DNA of 64,000 bases from Bacteroides sp. GM023 (GTDB taxonomy: Bacteria; Bacteroidota; Bacteroidia; Bacteroidales; Bacteroidaceae): contig NZ_JAAXGE010000014.1 in NCBI RefSeq assembly GCF_014750685.1, positions 347,649 to 411,648 on the forward strand. Direction: 5' to 3'. The translations under genes were made by a program, and so were the position numbers. The notes beneath the pieces were generated by a model. The model was not told the origin of the DNA and ran no database searches. It worked only from the letters and a program-made list of their open reading frames with translations. This document shows, piece by piece, positions 34,670 through 43,017 of this stretch (its first letter is position 1; every line of letters starts with the position of its first letter).

Positions 34670-35583
34670 TTAATATCATTAATATTGTAAGGAGTTTCCT
34701 GATAAACGAAGTAGTTCAGCCAGTTGGAGAACAACAGGTTGGCATGAGCACGCCAACGTACCAACGGGCCTTTATCAGGGTCATCATCCACGTAGTAATT
34801 ACGGGGGACTTCTATCGGCAAACCTTTATCCAGGTCGCGACGATACTCCGTGTCCAGTGTCAACGGGGAATATTCCGAGTGTCCGGTCACGAAGAACTCA
34901 CGTCCGCCGCGTGCCATCGCCATGTATACTCCCGCATCTTTCGACTCGGAGAGCAACGTCAACTCCGGAACTTTCAGTATATCTTCCCGGCGTATTTCCG
35001 TATGACGGCTATGCGGCACATAGAAACAATCATCAAACCCGCGGAAAATAGAGTGGTAAGGCTCCAATACCTGATGTTCGAAGATACCGAACATTTTCTG
35101 TTCCAGCGGATATTTGGGTATTCCGTAATGATGATATAATCCGGCCTGCGCTGCCCAGCATATATATAAGGTAGAAGTTACGTGCGTACGTGCCCAGTCA
35201 AAGATTTCCGTAATCTCATCCCAATAAGTCACCTCCTCGAAGTCCATCTGTTCCACAGGGGCTCCGGTGATAATCATACCGTCGTACTTCTCGTGACGCA
35301 TCTGGTCGAAATCCGTATAGAACGTTTTCATATGTTCTATCGGCGTATTCTTAGACGTGTGGCTCTTAATCTTCATAAAAGAAATCTCCACCTGAAGCGG
35401 AGTATTTGAAAGTAAGCGCACCAAGTCTGTTTCCGTCGTAATCTTCAACGGCATCAGGTTCAGAATCACAATTCGTAGCGGACGAATGTCCTGCTGCGTA
35501 GCGCGGGAAGTGTCGATAACGAAAATATTCTCTTCCTTCAATAGCTCTATCGCAGGTAGTTTATCGGGTAAATTTAAAGGCAT
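34666..35583 (-). CDS. metA: Homoserine O-acyltransferase (MetA type, probably acetyl-CoA specific)
   Basis: A 305-residue enzyme. The catalytic Cys is in TLYICWAAQAGLYHHYGI (about 140), the His in FYVPHSRHTEIRRED and the Glu nearby. Family members use succinyl- or acetyl-CoA. The residue after GAPV is Glu (GAPVEQMDFEEV), whereas E. coli has Gly there; Glu at this site is associated with acetyl-CoA specificity. This agrees with the O-acetylhomoserine sulfhydrylase at 9960. First gene of a translationally coupled set with U32 and the SH3 protein. A -7 box lies at 35611-35618. Confidence 0.93.
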   Translation of the reverse strand: MPLNLPDKLPAIELLKEENIFVIDTSRATQQDIRPLRIVILNLMPLKITTETDLVRLLSNTPLQVEISFMKIKSHTSKNTPIEHMKTFYTDFDQMRHEKYDGMIITGAPVEQMDFEEVTYWDEITEIFDWARTHVTSTLYICWAAQAGLYHHYGIPKYPLEQKMFGIFEHQVLEPYHSIFRGFDDCFYVPHSRHTEIRREDILKVPELTLLSESKDAGVYMAMARGGREFFVTGHSEYSPLTLDTEYRRDLDKGLPIEVPRNYYVDDDPDKGPLVRWRAHANLLFSNWLNYFVYQETPYNINDIK

Positions 35584-35610
35584 AATCGCTATATATTAGT
35601 AATTTGAGTG

Positions 35611-35618
35611 CAAAAATA
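35611..35618 (-). promoter_or_regulatory. -7 box of metA
   Basis: The minus strand reads TATTTTTG, 28 bp before the metA start. No SAM riboswitch fits in the short leader. Confidence 0.55.
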
Positions 35619-35717
35619 CGAAAAATATAGCAGATAATAAGGTGGTTGCTTATTTAGAAGACGTACAAATTAAGTCAATTTAATCATAGAAGCATAACAA
35701 CCAATCAATAAAAGCCT

Positions 35718-35725
35718 TATTTTTG
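35718..35725 (+). promoter_or_regulatory. -7 box of the ferredoxin gene
   Basis: TATTTTTG (TAnnTTTG), 39 bp before the ATG. Confidence 0.6.
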
Positions 35726-35763
35726 CGAAAGAAATTAGTACTAATAATTTAAATCTTATAAAA

Positions 35764-35934
35764 ATGGCTTACGTAATTAATGACGATTGTATTGCTTGCG
35801 GAACTTGTATCGACGAGTGTCCGGTAGAAGCTATCTCTGAAGGTGATATCTATTCTATCAACCCGGATGTATGTACTGACTGTGGAACTTGCGCAGACGT
35901 TTGTCCGTCTGAAGCTATTCACCCGGCTGAATAA
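35764..35934 (+). CDS. 2[4Fe-4S] ferredoxin
   Basis: A 56-residue soluble protein too short for most ORF cut-offs. It begins MAYVINDDCIACGTCIDECP and has a second cluster motif CTDCGTCADVCP. The eight cysteines sit in two CxxCxxC...CP sets, exactly the clostridial-type ferredoxin. It would be a low-potential electron carrier for anaerobic enzymes such as pyruvate:ferredoxin oxidoreductase. It has its own promoter and a terminator 23 bp after the stop, so it is monocistronic and likely strongly expressed. It is divergent from metA. Confidence 0.97.
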   Translation: MAYVINDDCIACGTCIDECPVEAISEGDIYSINPDVCTDCGTCADVCPSEAIHPAE

Positions 35935-35956
35935 TACAATCTACAAAAAAAATTAT

Positions 35957-35982
35957 AGGCTGCTTTCTACGGAAGGCAGCCT
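35957..35982 (+). terminator. Terminator of the ferredoxin gene
   Basis: An 11-bp stem (aggctgctttc / gaaggcagcct, one G-U) with tetraloop tacg is followed by tttttt. Confidence 0.92.
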
Positions 35983-36004
35983 TTTTTATTATCTCTTCCC
36001 AACA

Positions 36005-36050
36005 AAAAAAGCAATGGGCGATTTCCAAAGAAACCGCCCACTGCTTTTTT
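36005..36050. terminator. Bidirectional terminator between ferredoxin and aspC
   Basis: A-tract plus gcaatgggcg (36005-36020) pairs with cgcccactgc plus T-tract (36035-36050), one mismatch. It serves aspC on the minus strand and backs up the preceding terminator. Confidence 0.85.
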
Positions 36051-36069
36051 TATTCTATATAAGAATCGC

Positions 36070-37263
36070 TTATTTCAATTTGCCCAATGCTTCCTTGATA
36101 CGACGGATAGCTTCCACGATATTCTCATCGCTTGTAGCATAACTCATACGGATACATTCAGGAGCACCGAAAGAAGCACCGCCTACACAAGCTACATGAG
36201 CTTCTTCAAGCAGGTACATTGCCAGGTCGTCCGAGTCTGCAATCTTACGGTCACCGTTGCTCTTTCCGAAGAAAGTATCGCATTTCGGGAACAGGTAGAA
36301 AGCACCTTGCGGAACGTTTACTTCAAATCCCGGAACTTCCTTTGCTAGTTTCACAATCAGGTCGCGACGACGTTCGAATGCTTTCTGCATTTCCTTTACT
36401 GGCTCTTGTGTACCTACATACGCAGCCTCAGCAGCCTTCTGAGATACGGAGCAAGGGCCTGAAGTGTATTGACCCTGCAATTTGTTGCAAGCCTTTACAA
36501 TCCATTCCGGTCCGGCGATGAAACCGATTCTCCATCCGGTCATAGCGTAAGCCTTTGATACACCGTTTACAATCACTGTACGTTCCTTCATTTCCGGGAA
36601 CTGTGCAATGCTTTGGTGTGCACCGATATAATTGATATGTTCGTAGATTTCGTCAGCGATAACGATTACCTGCGGATACTTAGCCAGTACGGCAGACAAG
36701 CCTGCCAGTTCTTCTTTTGTATATACAGAACCTGTCGGGTTGGACGGAGAGCAAAGAATCAACGCCTTAGTCTTCGGAGTAATAGCAGCTTCCAACTGTG
36801 CGGGAGTAATCTTGAAATCCTGTTCGATACCTGCCGAAACGATAACGGGAGTACCTTCCGCCATTTTCACCATTTCCGGGTAGCTTACCCAGTAAGGAGC
36901 CGGAACGATTACTTCGTCACCCGGATTTACCAATACAAGGATCGTGTTACAAACAGACTGTTTTGCACCGTTTGCACAAGAAATCTGGGCGGCTGTATAT
37001 TCAAGACCGTTTTCTTTTTTCAGTTTCTCAACAATAGCATTGCGCAAAGCCGGATAACCCGGTACTGGAGAGTAACGAGAAAAGTTATCATCTACAGCTT
37101 TTTTTGCAGCTTCTTTGATGTGGTCAGGAGTATTGAAATCCGGTTCTCCTACACTTAAGTTAATAACATCAACGCCTTGTGCCTTAAGCTCGTTGCTCTT
37201 CTGCGACATGGCAAGCGTCGCCGACGGCGACAAGCTGTTCAAACGATCTGATAATTGATTCAT
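36070..37263 (-). CDS. aspC: Aspartate aminotransferase (class I/II, PLP)
   Basis: At 397 residues it matches the short-form bacterial AspAT (subgroup Ib). Visible features are VINLSVGEPDFNTPDHI, the cofactor-binding ANGAKQSVCN region, CSPSNPTGSVYT, VIVIADEIYEHI and the PLP lysine in VNGVSKAYAMTGWRIGFIAG. The substrate-binding Arg is near the C-terminus (CIRMSYATSDE). It interconverts aspartate/2-oxoglutarate and oxaloacetate/glutamate, feeding the aspartate-family pathway whose other genes lie elsewhere in the window. It appears monocistronic. Confidence 0.93.
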   Translation of the reverse strand: MNQLSDRLNSLSPSATLAMSQKSNELKAQGVDVINLSVGEPDFNTPDHIKEAAKKAVDDNFSRYSPVPGYPALRNAIVEKLKKENGLEYTAAQISCANGAKQSVCNTILVLVNPGDEVIVPAPYWVSYPEMVKMAEGTPVIVSAGIEQDFKITPAQLEAAITPKTKALILCSPSNPTGSVYTKEELAGLSAVLAKYPQVIVIADEIYEHINYIGAHQSIAQFPEMKERTVIVNGVSKAYAMTGWRIGFIAGPEWIVKACNKLQGQYTSGPCSVSQKAAEAAYVGTQEPVKEMQKAFERRRDLIVKLAKEVPGFEVNVPQGAFYLFPKCDTFFGKSNGDRKIADSDDLAMYLLEEAHVACVGGASFGAPECIRMSYATSDENIVEAIRRIKEALGKLK

Positions 37264-37345
37264 TTTGTATCTATTTTATTGTTGTTGAGTGAAAATCGTT
37301 GCAAAATAAGCGATAATATTTGATATATGAAAACAAATTGGCAAT

Positions 37346-38560
37346 TTACTTATTAAAATGTAAAGTATGACCCATTCTTTCTTTCTTTGTTAGCAGGTAG
37401 CGTTCATTGTACGGATTAGGAACGGTTTCAACAGGTACATTTTCTACTATTTCCAATCCATAGGCTTCAAGACCGACGCGTTTCACAGGATTATTTGTCA
37501 AAAGTCTCATTTTGTGCACTCCCAGTTCGCGAAGAATCTGTGCGCCTACTCCATAGTCGCGCTCATCGGCAAGGTGTCCCAGGCAAATGTTTGCGTCAAC
37601 GGTATCCATGCCGTCTTCCTGAAGTTTATAGGCTTTCATCTTTTCCATCAGACCGATGCCCCGGCCTTCTTGGTTCAGGTAAACGACTACGCCTTTTCCT
37701 TCTTTTTCAATCATTTCCATTGCTTTATGCAACTGTTCGCCACAGTCGCAACGCTGTGAGCCGAGAATATCTCCAGTAGCGCAAGACGAATGTACACGTA
37801 CCAAAATCGGTTCGTCCGCACTCCACGTACCTTTAAATATAGCCATGTGCTCCAATCCGTTCGACTTCTGACGGAAAGGAATCAGGTGGAACATTCCATG
37901 TTCGGTAGGCATATTTACCTCTACTCCTTTTTCTACGATTGATTCCTGTTTCAGACGATAAGCAATCAGGTCGTGAATAGAAATCAATTTCAGGTCATAT
38001 TCATCTGCCATTTTGCGAAGTTCAGGCAGACGTGCCATCGTACCGTCGTCGCTCATGATTTCCATCAAAGCACCAGCCGGGTAAAGTCCTGCCAGGCGTG
38101 CCATATCAACAGTAGCTTCCGTATGTCCTGCACGGCGAAGCACTCCCTTTTCCTGTGCGTACAACGGATTGACGTGTCCCGGACGTCCGAAAGTAGCCGG
38201 TGTGGAAGTAGGGTCGGCCAATGCCTGAATCGTAGCGGCACGGTCGGAAGCAGATACTCCGGTGGAGCAGCCTTCCAGTTTATCAATAGTAACCGTAAAA
38301 GGAGTTCCCAGTACGGAAGTATTATCACTCACCTGATGCGGCAAATCCAGCTCCTTGCAACGGGATACTGTGATAGGTGCACAAAGCACTCCACGTGCAT
38401 GTTTCAACATGAAATTTACGTTCTCGGGAGTTATCTTTTCAGCGGCAATAATCAGGTCACCTTCATTTTCGCGATCTTCATCATCTACTACTATGACAAA
38501 CTTGCCTTCCTTGAAGTCGGCAATCGCGTCTTCTATTCTATCCATTTTAATCTCTTCCAT
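37346..38560 (-). CDS. ribBA: Bifunctional DHBP synthase / GTP cyclohydrolase II
   Basis: The 404-residue protein contains both first enzymes of riboflavin synthesis. The RibB half (about 1-205) has the metal and substrate motif VVDDEDRENEGDLIIAAE and RAGHTEATVDMARLAG. The RibA half (about 210-404) has RVHSSCATGDILGSQRCDCG with the three zinc cysteines, and VVVYLNQEGRGIGLMEK. Both active sites look intact. It ends 82 bp before aspC. The LptF/LptG-type gene ends 5 bp upstream, so the two are probably cotranscribed. No FMN riboswitch is visible. Confidence 0.96.
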   Translation of the reverse strand: MEEIKMDRIEDAIADFKEGKFVIVVDDEDRENEGDLIIAAEKITPENVNFMLKHARGVLCAPITVSRCKELDLPHQVSDNTSVLGTPFTVTIDKLEGCSTGVSASDRAATIQALADPTSTPATFGRPGHVNPLYAQEKGVLRRAGHTEATVDMARLAGLYPAGALMEIMSDDGTMARLPELRKMADEYDLKLISIHDLIAYRLKQESIVEKGVEVNMPTEHGMFHLIPFRQKSNGLEHMAIFKGTWSADEPILVRVHSSCATGDILGSQRCDCGEQLHKAMEMIEKEGKGVVVYLNQEGRGIGLMEKMKAYKLQEDGMDTVDANICLGHLADERDYGVGAQILRELGVHKMRLLTNNPVKRVGLEAYGLEIVENVPVETVPNPYNERYLLTKKERMGHTLHFNK

Positions 38561-38565
38561 AACAA

Positions 38566-40464
38566 TTATTTATTAATTTTCTGTATGATGAATTGAACTT
38601 GTTCGTTATTCTTTATAATTCGTTCCATGTCTTTCGCCAGGCGAATACGGAACGCCCAAATGCGGAAATAGAAAAACAATCCCACGGGGAAAATCACTCC
38701 GGCTGCCAGATTCAGCCAATAAGCATGGAACGGTCGTATATGAGCAGAAACGGGAATGACAGGATAATTGTTTAATGCTCCTATCAAAGTAGCCGACTTG
38801 GTATTGGACATTTCCTCCACCAATGCCTCCAGCCTGTCATTGATAGCCATTACTTCATCATCCTTCTCGCCTTCCATCCATAACTTGAAGTAGTTTGGTG
38901 CTTTCATCAACTGATTACGGGTAACATATGCCTGACATTCCCCCGTAAGCTGTTCCAGTTCTCCCGGTATGCGTCCGTAGTCCGGGTCATGAATAATGAC
39001 CTCTTTCTTGAACAAATGACGCACGCTACGGATTCCGGCAATCTTCTTAAACCAGTTAATATACGCATCGGCATTCAGCACCACAGAGTCCTTGTTCGAT
39101 TTGTAAGTAAGGAAAATGCCCAGCGGAGCGAGAACCGCACTACTTGTCCACATCCCCATCCATACAATCCATTTACCGTCACGCGCCATCTTATAACCCG
39201 TGTTATCAATGATATAATAAATGATAAACACCAGCACCGACACGATCACTGGCATACCCAGACCACCTTTACGAATAATACCGCCTAAGGGTGCCCCGAT
39301 AAAGAAGAATAGCAGACAAGAAAGGGAAATCGTAATCTTCTTATGCCACTCCGTCTTATGTTTCCGGATGGCATAGTCATTATTCTCCATCGTGAATTTC
39401 TTGAAACTAAGGTCACTGGACACATTCTCGGCACGACTAGTGGCAGAAGATAGCACCTTCTGTTTCTGCGTCAGCGATGCGGCGGCATAAAGACTGTCCA
39501 CGTTATACTCTTGTATATTCGCATTCTCTATTTTGACCGTATCTTCTTTGCTCAATCCATAAGAAGGGCGGAAATTTCCTTCGGCCACTTCCCGGTAATA
39601 TTGCCTTCCGATGCTGTCTCCCAGCACTTTCATCGAGTCGATGGAAGCCTGTAACATCGTCATATTTTTGGCACTGGACTGGTTGCTCATGATACTTTCA
39701 TCCGCCATATTAAAGTCGGAGTCAAATTCAATCAATGTATGTTTCTCCCTGAATGATTCACGCCGATAGGGCACATTCTGCGATTTCATACTCTGTGCTT
39801 TCAGATTCTCGAATAAGTCGCCGCTGTACAGATGCAACCAAAGATGCTGTTTGTCAGCCGTCATTTCCATACGTCCTGAGTCCGCATAGATGATATGCGC
39901 ATTTTCGAATCCGTCCTTCATATTATAAATCAGGACATCGTAGAGCATACCTGTTTTCCGGTTTTTCTTGGCAACTTTCAGATTATAATCCTTTATCTCG
40001 GAATAGAATACGCCTTCGGGAATATCCAGTTCCGGGGATTTCTGTTTCATCGAAAGAATCAGGGTTCCCAGTTTAGCCTGGGCAATAGGACCAACTACGT
40101 TTTGGAAATAGAATGAAACGCCGACCAACCCGCATACAAAGAAGGCAAGCGGGCGCATGATTTTGAGCAGAGAAATACCCGCAGCCTTCATCGCGAGCAA
40201 TTCGTAGCGCTCACCGAAGTTACCGAAAGTAATCAAAGAAGCCAGTAGCACTGCCAACGGCAACGATACTGGCACTAATGTCAATGCGGAATAAAAGAAG
40301 AATTGAGCCATTACACTCATCTCCAATCCCTTTCCGACCAATTCGTCTACATATCTCCATAAGAACTGCATCATAAAGATGAACAGACAAATGAAGAATG
40401 TGCCTATAAAGAGCATGAAAAAGCTCTTTACAATGAATATATCTAATTTCTTTATGCGTAGCAT
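38566..40464 (-). CDS. LptF/LptG-family permease (YjgP/YjgQ)
   Basis: An inner-membrane protein of about 632 residues. Three N-terminal TM helices (FFMLFIGTFFICLFIFMMQF near residue 12; SALTLVPVSLPLAVLLASLI near 60; LRPLAFFVCG-like near 105) precede a periplasmic beta-jellyroll region. TM helices follow at about 380-460. A long extra C-terminal extension makes it far larger than the roughly 360-residue E. coli proteins, a form I associate with Bacteroidota. It would extract LPS with LptB2. I prefer the Met at 40464 (MLRIKKLDIF): a TAnnTTTG box at 40491-40498 would leave almost no leader for the ATG at 40482. Confidence 0.85.
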   Translation of the reverse strand: MLRIKKLDIFIVKSFFMLFIGTFFICLFIFMMQFLWRYVDELVGKGLEMSVMAQFFFYSALTLVPVSLPLAVLLASLITFGNFGERYELLAMKAAGISLLKIMRPLAFFVCGLVGVSFYFQNVVGPIAQAKLGTLILSMKQKSPELDIPEGVFYSEIKDYNLKVAKKNRKTGMLYDVLIYNMKDGFENAHIIYADSGRMEMTADKQHLWLHLYSGDLFENLKAQSMKSQNVPYRRESFREKHTLIEFDSDFNMADESIMSNQSSAKNMTMLQASIDSMKVLGDSIGRQYYREVAEGNFRPSYGLSKEDTVKIENANIQEYNVDSLYAAASLTQKQKVLSSATSRAENVSSDLSFKKFTMENNDYAIRKHKTEWHKKITISLSCLLFFFIGAPLGGIIRKGGLGMPVIVSVLVFIIYYIIDNTGYKMARDGKWIVWMGMWTSSAVLAPLGIFLTYKSNKDSVVLNADAYINWFKKIAGIRSVRHLFKKEVIIHDPDYGRIPGELEQLTGECQAYVTRNQLMKAPNYFKLWMEGEKDDEVMAINDRLEALVEEMSNTKSATLIGALNNYPVIPVSAHIRPFHAYWLNLAAGVIFPVGLFFYFRIWAFRIRLAKDMERIIKNNEQVQFIIQKINK

Positions 40465-40490
40465 CTTAATAGGTTCGTGCATTTAAGACG

Positions 40491-40498
40491 CAAAATTA
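40491..40498 (-). promoter_or_regulatory. -7 box of the LptF/G-ribBA transcript
   Basis: The minus strand reads TAATTTTG (TAnnTTTG). It sets the likely start of the permease at 40464. Confidence 0.5.
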
Positions 40499-40540
40499 GC
40501 ACAAAAAAAGGAGCATCGAAAATTTTTAGTTGAAAGTTAA

Positions 40541-40927
40541 CTAAAAACCGCAAGTTCTTCTTAATTTAGCTACCTGTGACTCCCATAATTCTTTCATATC
40601 AGTCACTTCATCCGGCTCTGCGAAATCGGTAATTTCTAATACATAGTCACTTGTCAGCTCATTATACGTCATTTTGATTTCGAAGTAATCGCGCTCGTTT
40701 TCATCATCCTGCCAACGGAAACGGATAAAAGAGAAAGCACGGATAGCTATAATCTCAGCTTTTCTCTGTTCAGTTTTCCCCCAATGGAACTCTACTATCT
40801 TATCGTCGGATATTACTTTGTCAGCAAACCAGTCCTCCAACCCGGTAGGTGTACTAATAGCTCCCCAGAGAATATTTTTAGAAGTTGCGTTCAGCAAATA
40901 TTCCAAATGAATCTTTTCCTTTTTCAT
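40541..40927 (-). CDS. START-like/SRPBCC-fold protein
   Basis: A 128-residue cytoplasmic protein beginning KKEKIHLEYLLNATSKNILW, with GLEDWFADKVISDDKIVEFHWG and IRFRWQDDENERDYFEIKM. This is the alternating beta pattern of AHSA1/START-like proteins, and a small conserved Bacteroidota family of this length exists. Such folds bind hydrophobic ligands; none is known here. It lies upstream of the LptF/G gene on the same strand with a 76-bp gap containing that gene's own promoter. Confidence 0.75.
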   Translation of the reverse strand: MKKEKIHLEYLLNATSKNILWGAISTPTGLEDWFADKVISDDKIVEFHWGKTEQRKAEIIAIRAFSFIRFRWQDDENERDYFEIKMTYNELTSDYVLEITDFAEPDEVTDMKELWESQVAKLRRTCGF

Positions 40928-41122
40928 AGCAATTTCGAATTGTTTTTACGTGTGCCAAGATAAATACTTTTTTCTGAATACACCGCATAAATCAGACACT
41001 TTATTTAATTATTCTTTCACTATCGGGTCTCAAACACCCTGTTTATAGGGAAAATCAAAACCTTTCCTAAAGAAAAAAACAAAAAAAATACTGAATTGTT
41101 TTGGAGGTTATGAAAAAACATC

Positions 41123-41130
41123 TATCTTTG
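41123..41130 (+). promoter_or_regulatory. tRNA promoter
   Basis: TATCTTTG has TTTG at 41100-41103, spacing 19 bp; a near-consensus Bacteroides promoter. Confidence 0.75.
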
Positions 41131-41151
41131 CACCCGCAATCGAGAAACGAT

Positions 41152-41225
41152 GGCGGGATAGCTCAGCTGGTTAGAGCGCATGATTCATAATCATGAGGTC
41201 CCCGGTTCAATCCCGGGTCCCGCTA
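41152..41225 (+). tRNA. tRNA-Met (CAT anticodon, elongator type)
   Basis: A 74-nt cloverleaf. The acceptor GGCGGGA pairs with TCCCGCT with a terminal G-U. The D arm is GCTC...GAGC. The anticodon stem CATGA/TCATG has loop TTCATAA, and the T arm is CCCGG TTCAATC CCGGG. Discriminator A; CCA is not encoded. It lacks the initiator's terminal mismatch and G-C-rich anticodon stem, so it is elongator Met. A lysidine-modified tRNA-Ile2 cannot be fully excluded. Confidence 0.93.
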
Positions 41226-41237
41226 CTTGATAAGAAT

Positions 41238-41272
41238 AAGGCATTTGGGAGGCTTCCACTTCTGGGTGCCTT
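41238..41272 (+). terminator. tRNA transcript terminator
   Basis: aaggca (41238-41243) pairs with tgcctt (41267-41272), with inner pairing possible, followed by tttcttttt. Confidence 0.65.
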
Positions 41273-41296
41273 TTTCTTTTTTATATATATTACAAA

Positions 41297-41337
41297 ATCA
41301 GCCCCGAATGTCGGTATATCCTACTTTCGGGGCTGAT
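41297..41337 (-). terminator. Terminator of the GMP synthase gene
   Basis: A perfect 12-bp stem (atcagccccgaa / ttcggggctgat) has a 17-nt loop. On the minus strand it is followed by TTTGTAATATA. It lies 21 bp after the stop. Confidence 0.8.
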
Positions 41338-41358
41338 TAAGTTTTATCCTCTATGTTC

Positions 41359-42666
41359 TTATTCCCATTCTATGGTCGCATTGGGTTTCGGCGACATATC
41401 ATAACAAACACGGTTTACATTCTTCACTTCTTTCAGAATACGGTCTGTGATTTTCATCAGGATCGGCCAATCAATCGGCTCAATGGTAGCAGTCATGGCA
41501 TCTACCGTATTGACAGCACGAATAATAACCGGCCAGTCAAAAGAGCGGGCATTATCACGTACACCTACAGATTTAAAATCGGGCACTACTGTAAAGTATT
41601 GCCATACTTTCTTATCCAATCCGGCAATCTGGAATTCCTCACGCAGAATAGCGTCGGACTCACGAACTGCTTCCAAACGGTCGCGTGTAATAGCACCCAG
41701 GCAACGCACACCTAAACCAGGACCGGGGAAAGGCTGACGGTAAACCATCTCATAAGGTAAGCCCAACTCCAAACCACAGGCACGAACTTCATCCTTGAAC
41801 AATTGACGCAATGGTTCTACCAACTGGAATTTAAGGTCTTCGGGCAAACCGCCTACGTTGTGATGAGATTTCACCATTTTGGCAGTCTTTGTTCCGCTTT
41901 CTACAATATCCGGATAAATAGTACCCTGACCTAAAAAGTCGATGCCGTCCAGCTTACGTGCTTCTTCTTCGAACACACGGATGAATTCACCACCGATAAT
42001 TTTACGTTTCTGTTCGGGATCTTCCACACCTTCCAATTTGCCCAGGAAACGGTCTGTGACATCTACATAAACGAGGTTTGCTTTCAATTGATGGCTGAAT
42101 ACTTCGACTACATCTTCGGACTCCCCTTTACGCATCAAGCCGTGATTGACGTGCACACATACCAGATTGTCACCGATTGCTTTCAAAAGCAAAGCAGCCA
42201 CTACAGAACTGTCGACTCCACCTGACAGAGCCAACAATACTTTCTTATCCCCTACCTGGCGCTTAATCAACTCGATCTGATCGTTCACAAAGTTCGTCAT
42301 GTTCCAGTTAGTTTCAGCTTTGCAAGTATCGAAGACGAAAGATTTCACTGCATTCTTGATAGCTTCAATATCGTCTGTAAATTCTGCCAGTTTCACTGTA
42401 CAAGTCGCCTTATCGTGACCGGCTGCCATGACAGGGATACCCATTGTATAAACAGACGGATTCACATCAATGGAAACACCGTCAATCACATTGTTCGGTC
42501 CGCCATTGATAATAATACCCTTTACGTTGGGCAATGCTTTCAGTTCTTCCACTGTGATGTCGTGAGGATAAATCTCACTATACACTCCTAACGCACGGAT
42601 GGCGCGAGCCAATACCGTATTCTCATGACTACCCAAGTCAAGGATAACAATCATGTCCTGTTTCAT
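41359..42666 (-). CDS. guaA: GMP synthase with truncated, inactive-looking amidotransferase domain
   Basis: A 435-residue protein, well short of the 505-525 usual for GuaA. The synthetase part is complete: VLLALSGGVDSSVVAALL (P-loop at 148-154), HVNHGLMRKGE, LGQGTIYPDIVESG, SHHNVGGLPEDL, RQPFPGPGLGVRCLG and the C-terminal dimerisation domain ending NATIEWE. The N-terminal glutaminase part starts normally (MIVILDLGSHENTVLARAIR, GIIINGGPNNV) but becomes GIPVMAAGHDKATC where GICYG with the catalytic Cys should be. It then jumps to the linker, losing the region with the catalytic His and Glu. Direct use of ammonia for XMP to GMP is the likely consequence. Promoter at 42726-42733. Confidence 0.9.
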   Translation of the reverse strand: MKQDMIVILDLGSHENTVLARAIRALGVYSEIYPHDITVEELKALPNVKGIIINGGPNNVIDGVSIDVNPSVYTMGIPVMAAGHDKATCTVKLAEFTDDIEAIKNAVKSFVFDTCKAETNWNMTNFVNDQIELIKRQVGDKKVLLALSGGVDSSVVAALLLKAIGDNLVCVHVNHGLMRKGESEDVVEVFSHQLKANLVYVDVTDRFLGKLEGVEDPEQKRKIIGGEFIRVFEEEARKLDGIDFLGQGTIYPDIVESGTKTAKMVKSHHNVGGLPEDLKFQLVEPLRQLFKDEVRACGLELGLPYEMVYRQPFPGPGLGVRCLGAITRDRLEAVRESDAILREEFQIAGLDKKVWQYFTVVPDFKSVGVRDNARSFDWPVIIRAVNTVDAMTATIEPIDWPILMKITDRILKEVKNVNRVCYDMSPKPNATIEWE

Positions 42667-42725
42667 CTGATTCTGATTCTTTTTAATTATATTATTGTCA
42701 ATAGTTTGACTTTTGTTTCAGTCCG

Positions 42726-42733
42726 CAAATATA
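42726..42733 (-). promoter_or_regulatory. -7 box of the GMP synthase gene
   Basis: The minus strand reads TATATTTG (TAnnTTTG), 60 bp before the start codon. No purine riboswitch was recognised. Confidence 0.55.
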
Positions 42734-42869
42734 AATATTTTAAAAGAAGCTACAATGTCCAGCCAGTCCAAAGTTTCATTTTTAATTCAATACTAAGTAT
42801 TTTTTATCTTTTAGCATTAAACAAGGCATCATTATTTCACATCCTAACATTTAGAAATCAGCCTATTAC

Positions 42870-43001
42870 AGTTTCCTTCGATTTCTAAATAAGGAAACGG
42901 CAGTTTCCCGTTATGGATACTGCCGTTTCTCTACGAGGGAACGCCCGTGTCTCTACGAGGAAACTGTAGTTTCTTTATAGGGAAACGGGCGTGTGAATTA
43001 C
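42870..43001. repeat. Six degenerate 22-bp tandem units
   Basis: Units begin at 42870, 42892, 42914, 42936, 42958 and 42980, each 22 bp. They share ggaaac.g..gt.tct and tacg/tata ends, and several fold on themselves (ggaaac...gtttcc). Within it aaacggcagt (42895-42904) pairs with actgccgttt (42919-42928). The array occupies the gap between the end of the surface-lipoprotein operon and the GMP synthase promoter and may also terminate the former. Nothing else is seen in 42667-43017 beyond the promoter. Confidence 0.78.
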
Positions 43002-43017
43002 TCATTCATTTTTTGTT

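Noticed and set aside
35584..35763. SAM riboswitch upstream of metA
   Set aside because: The metA leader from the promoter box to the start is under 30 nt and no SAM aptamer core is visible.
42667..42733. Purine riboswitch upstream of the GMP synthase gene
   Set aside because: The leader is about 55 nt, without the conserved three-way junction sequences.
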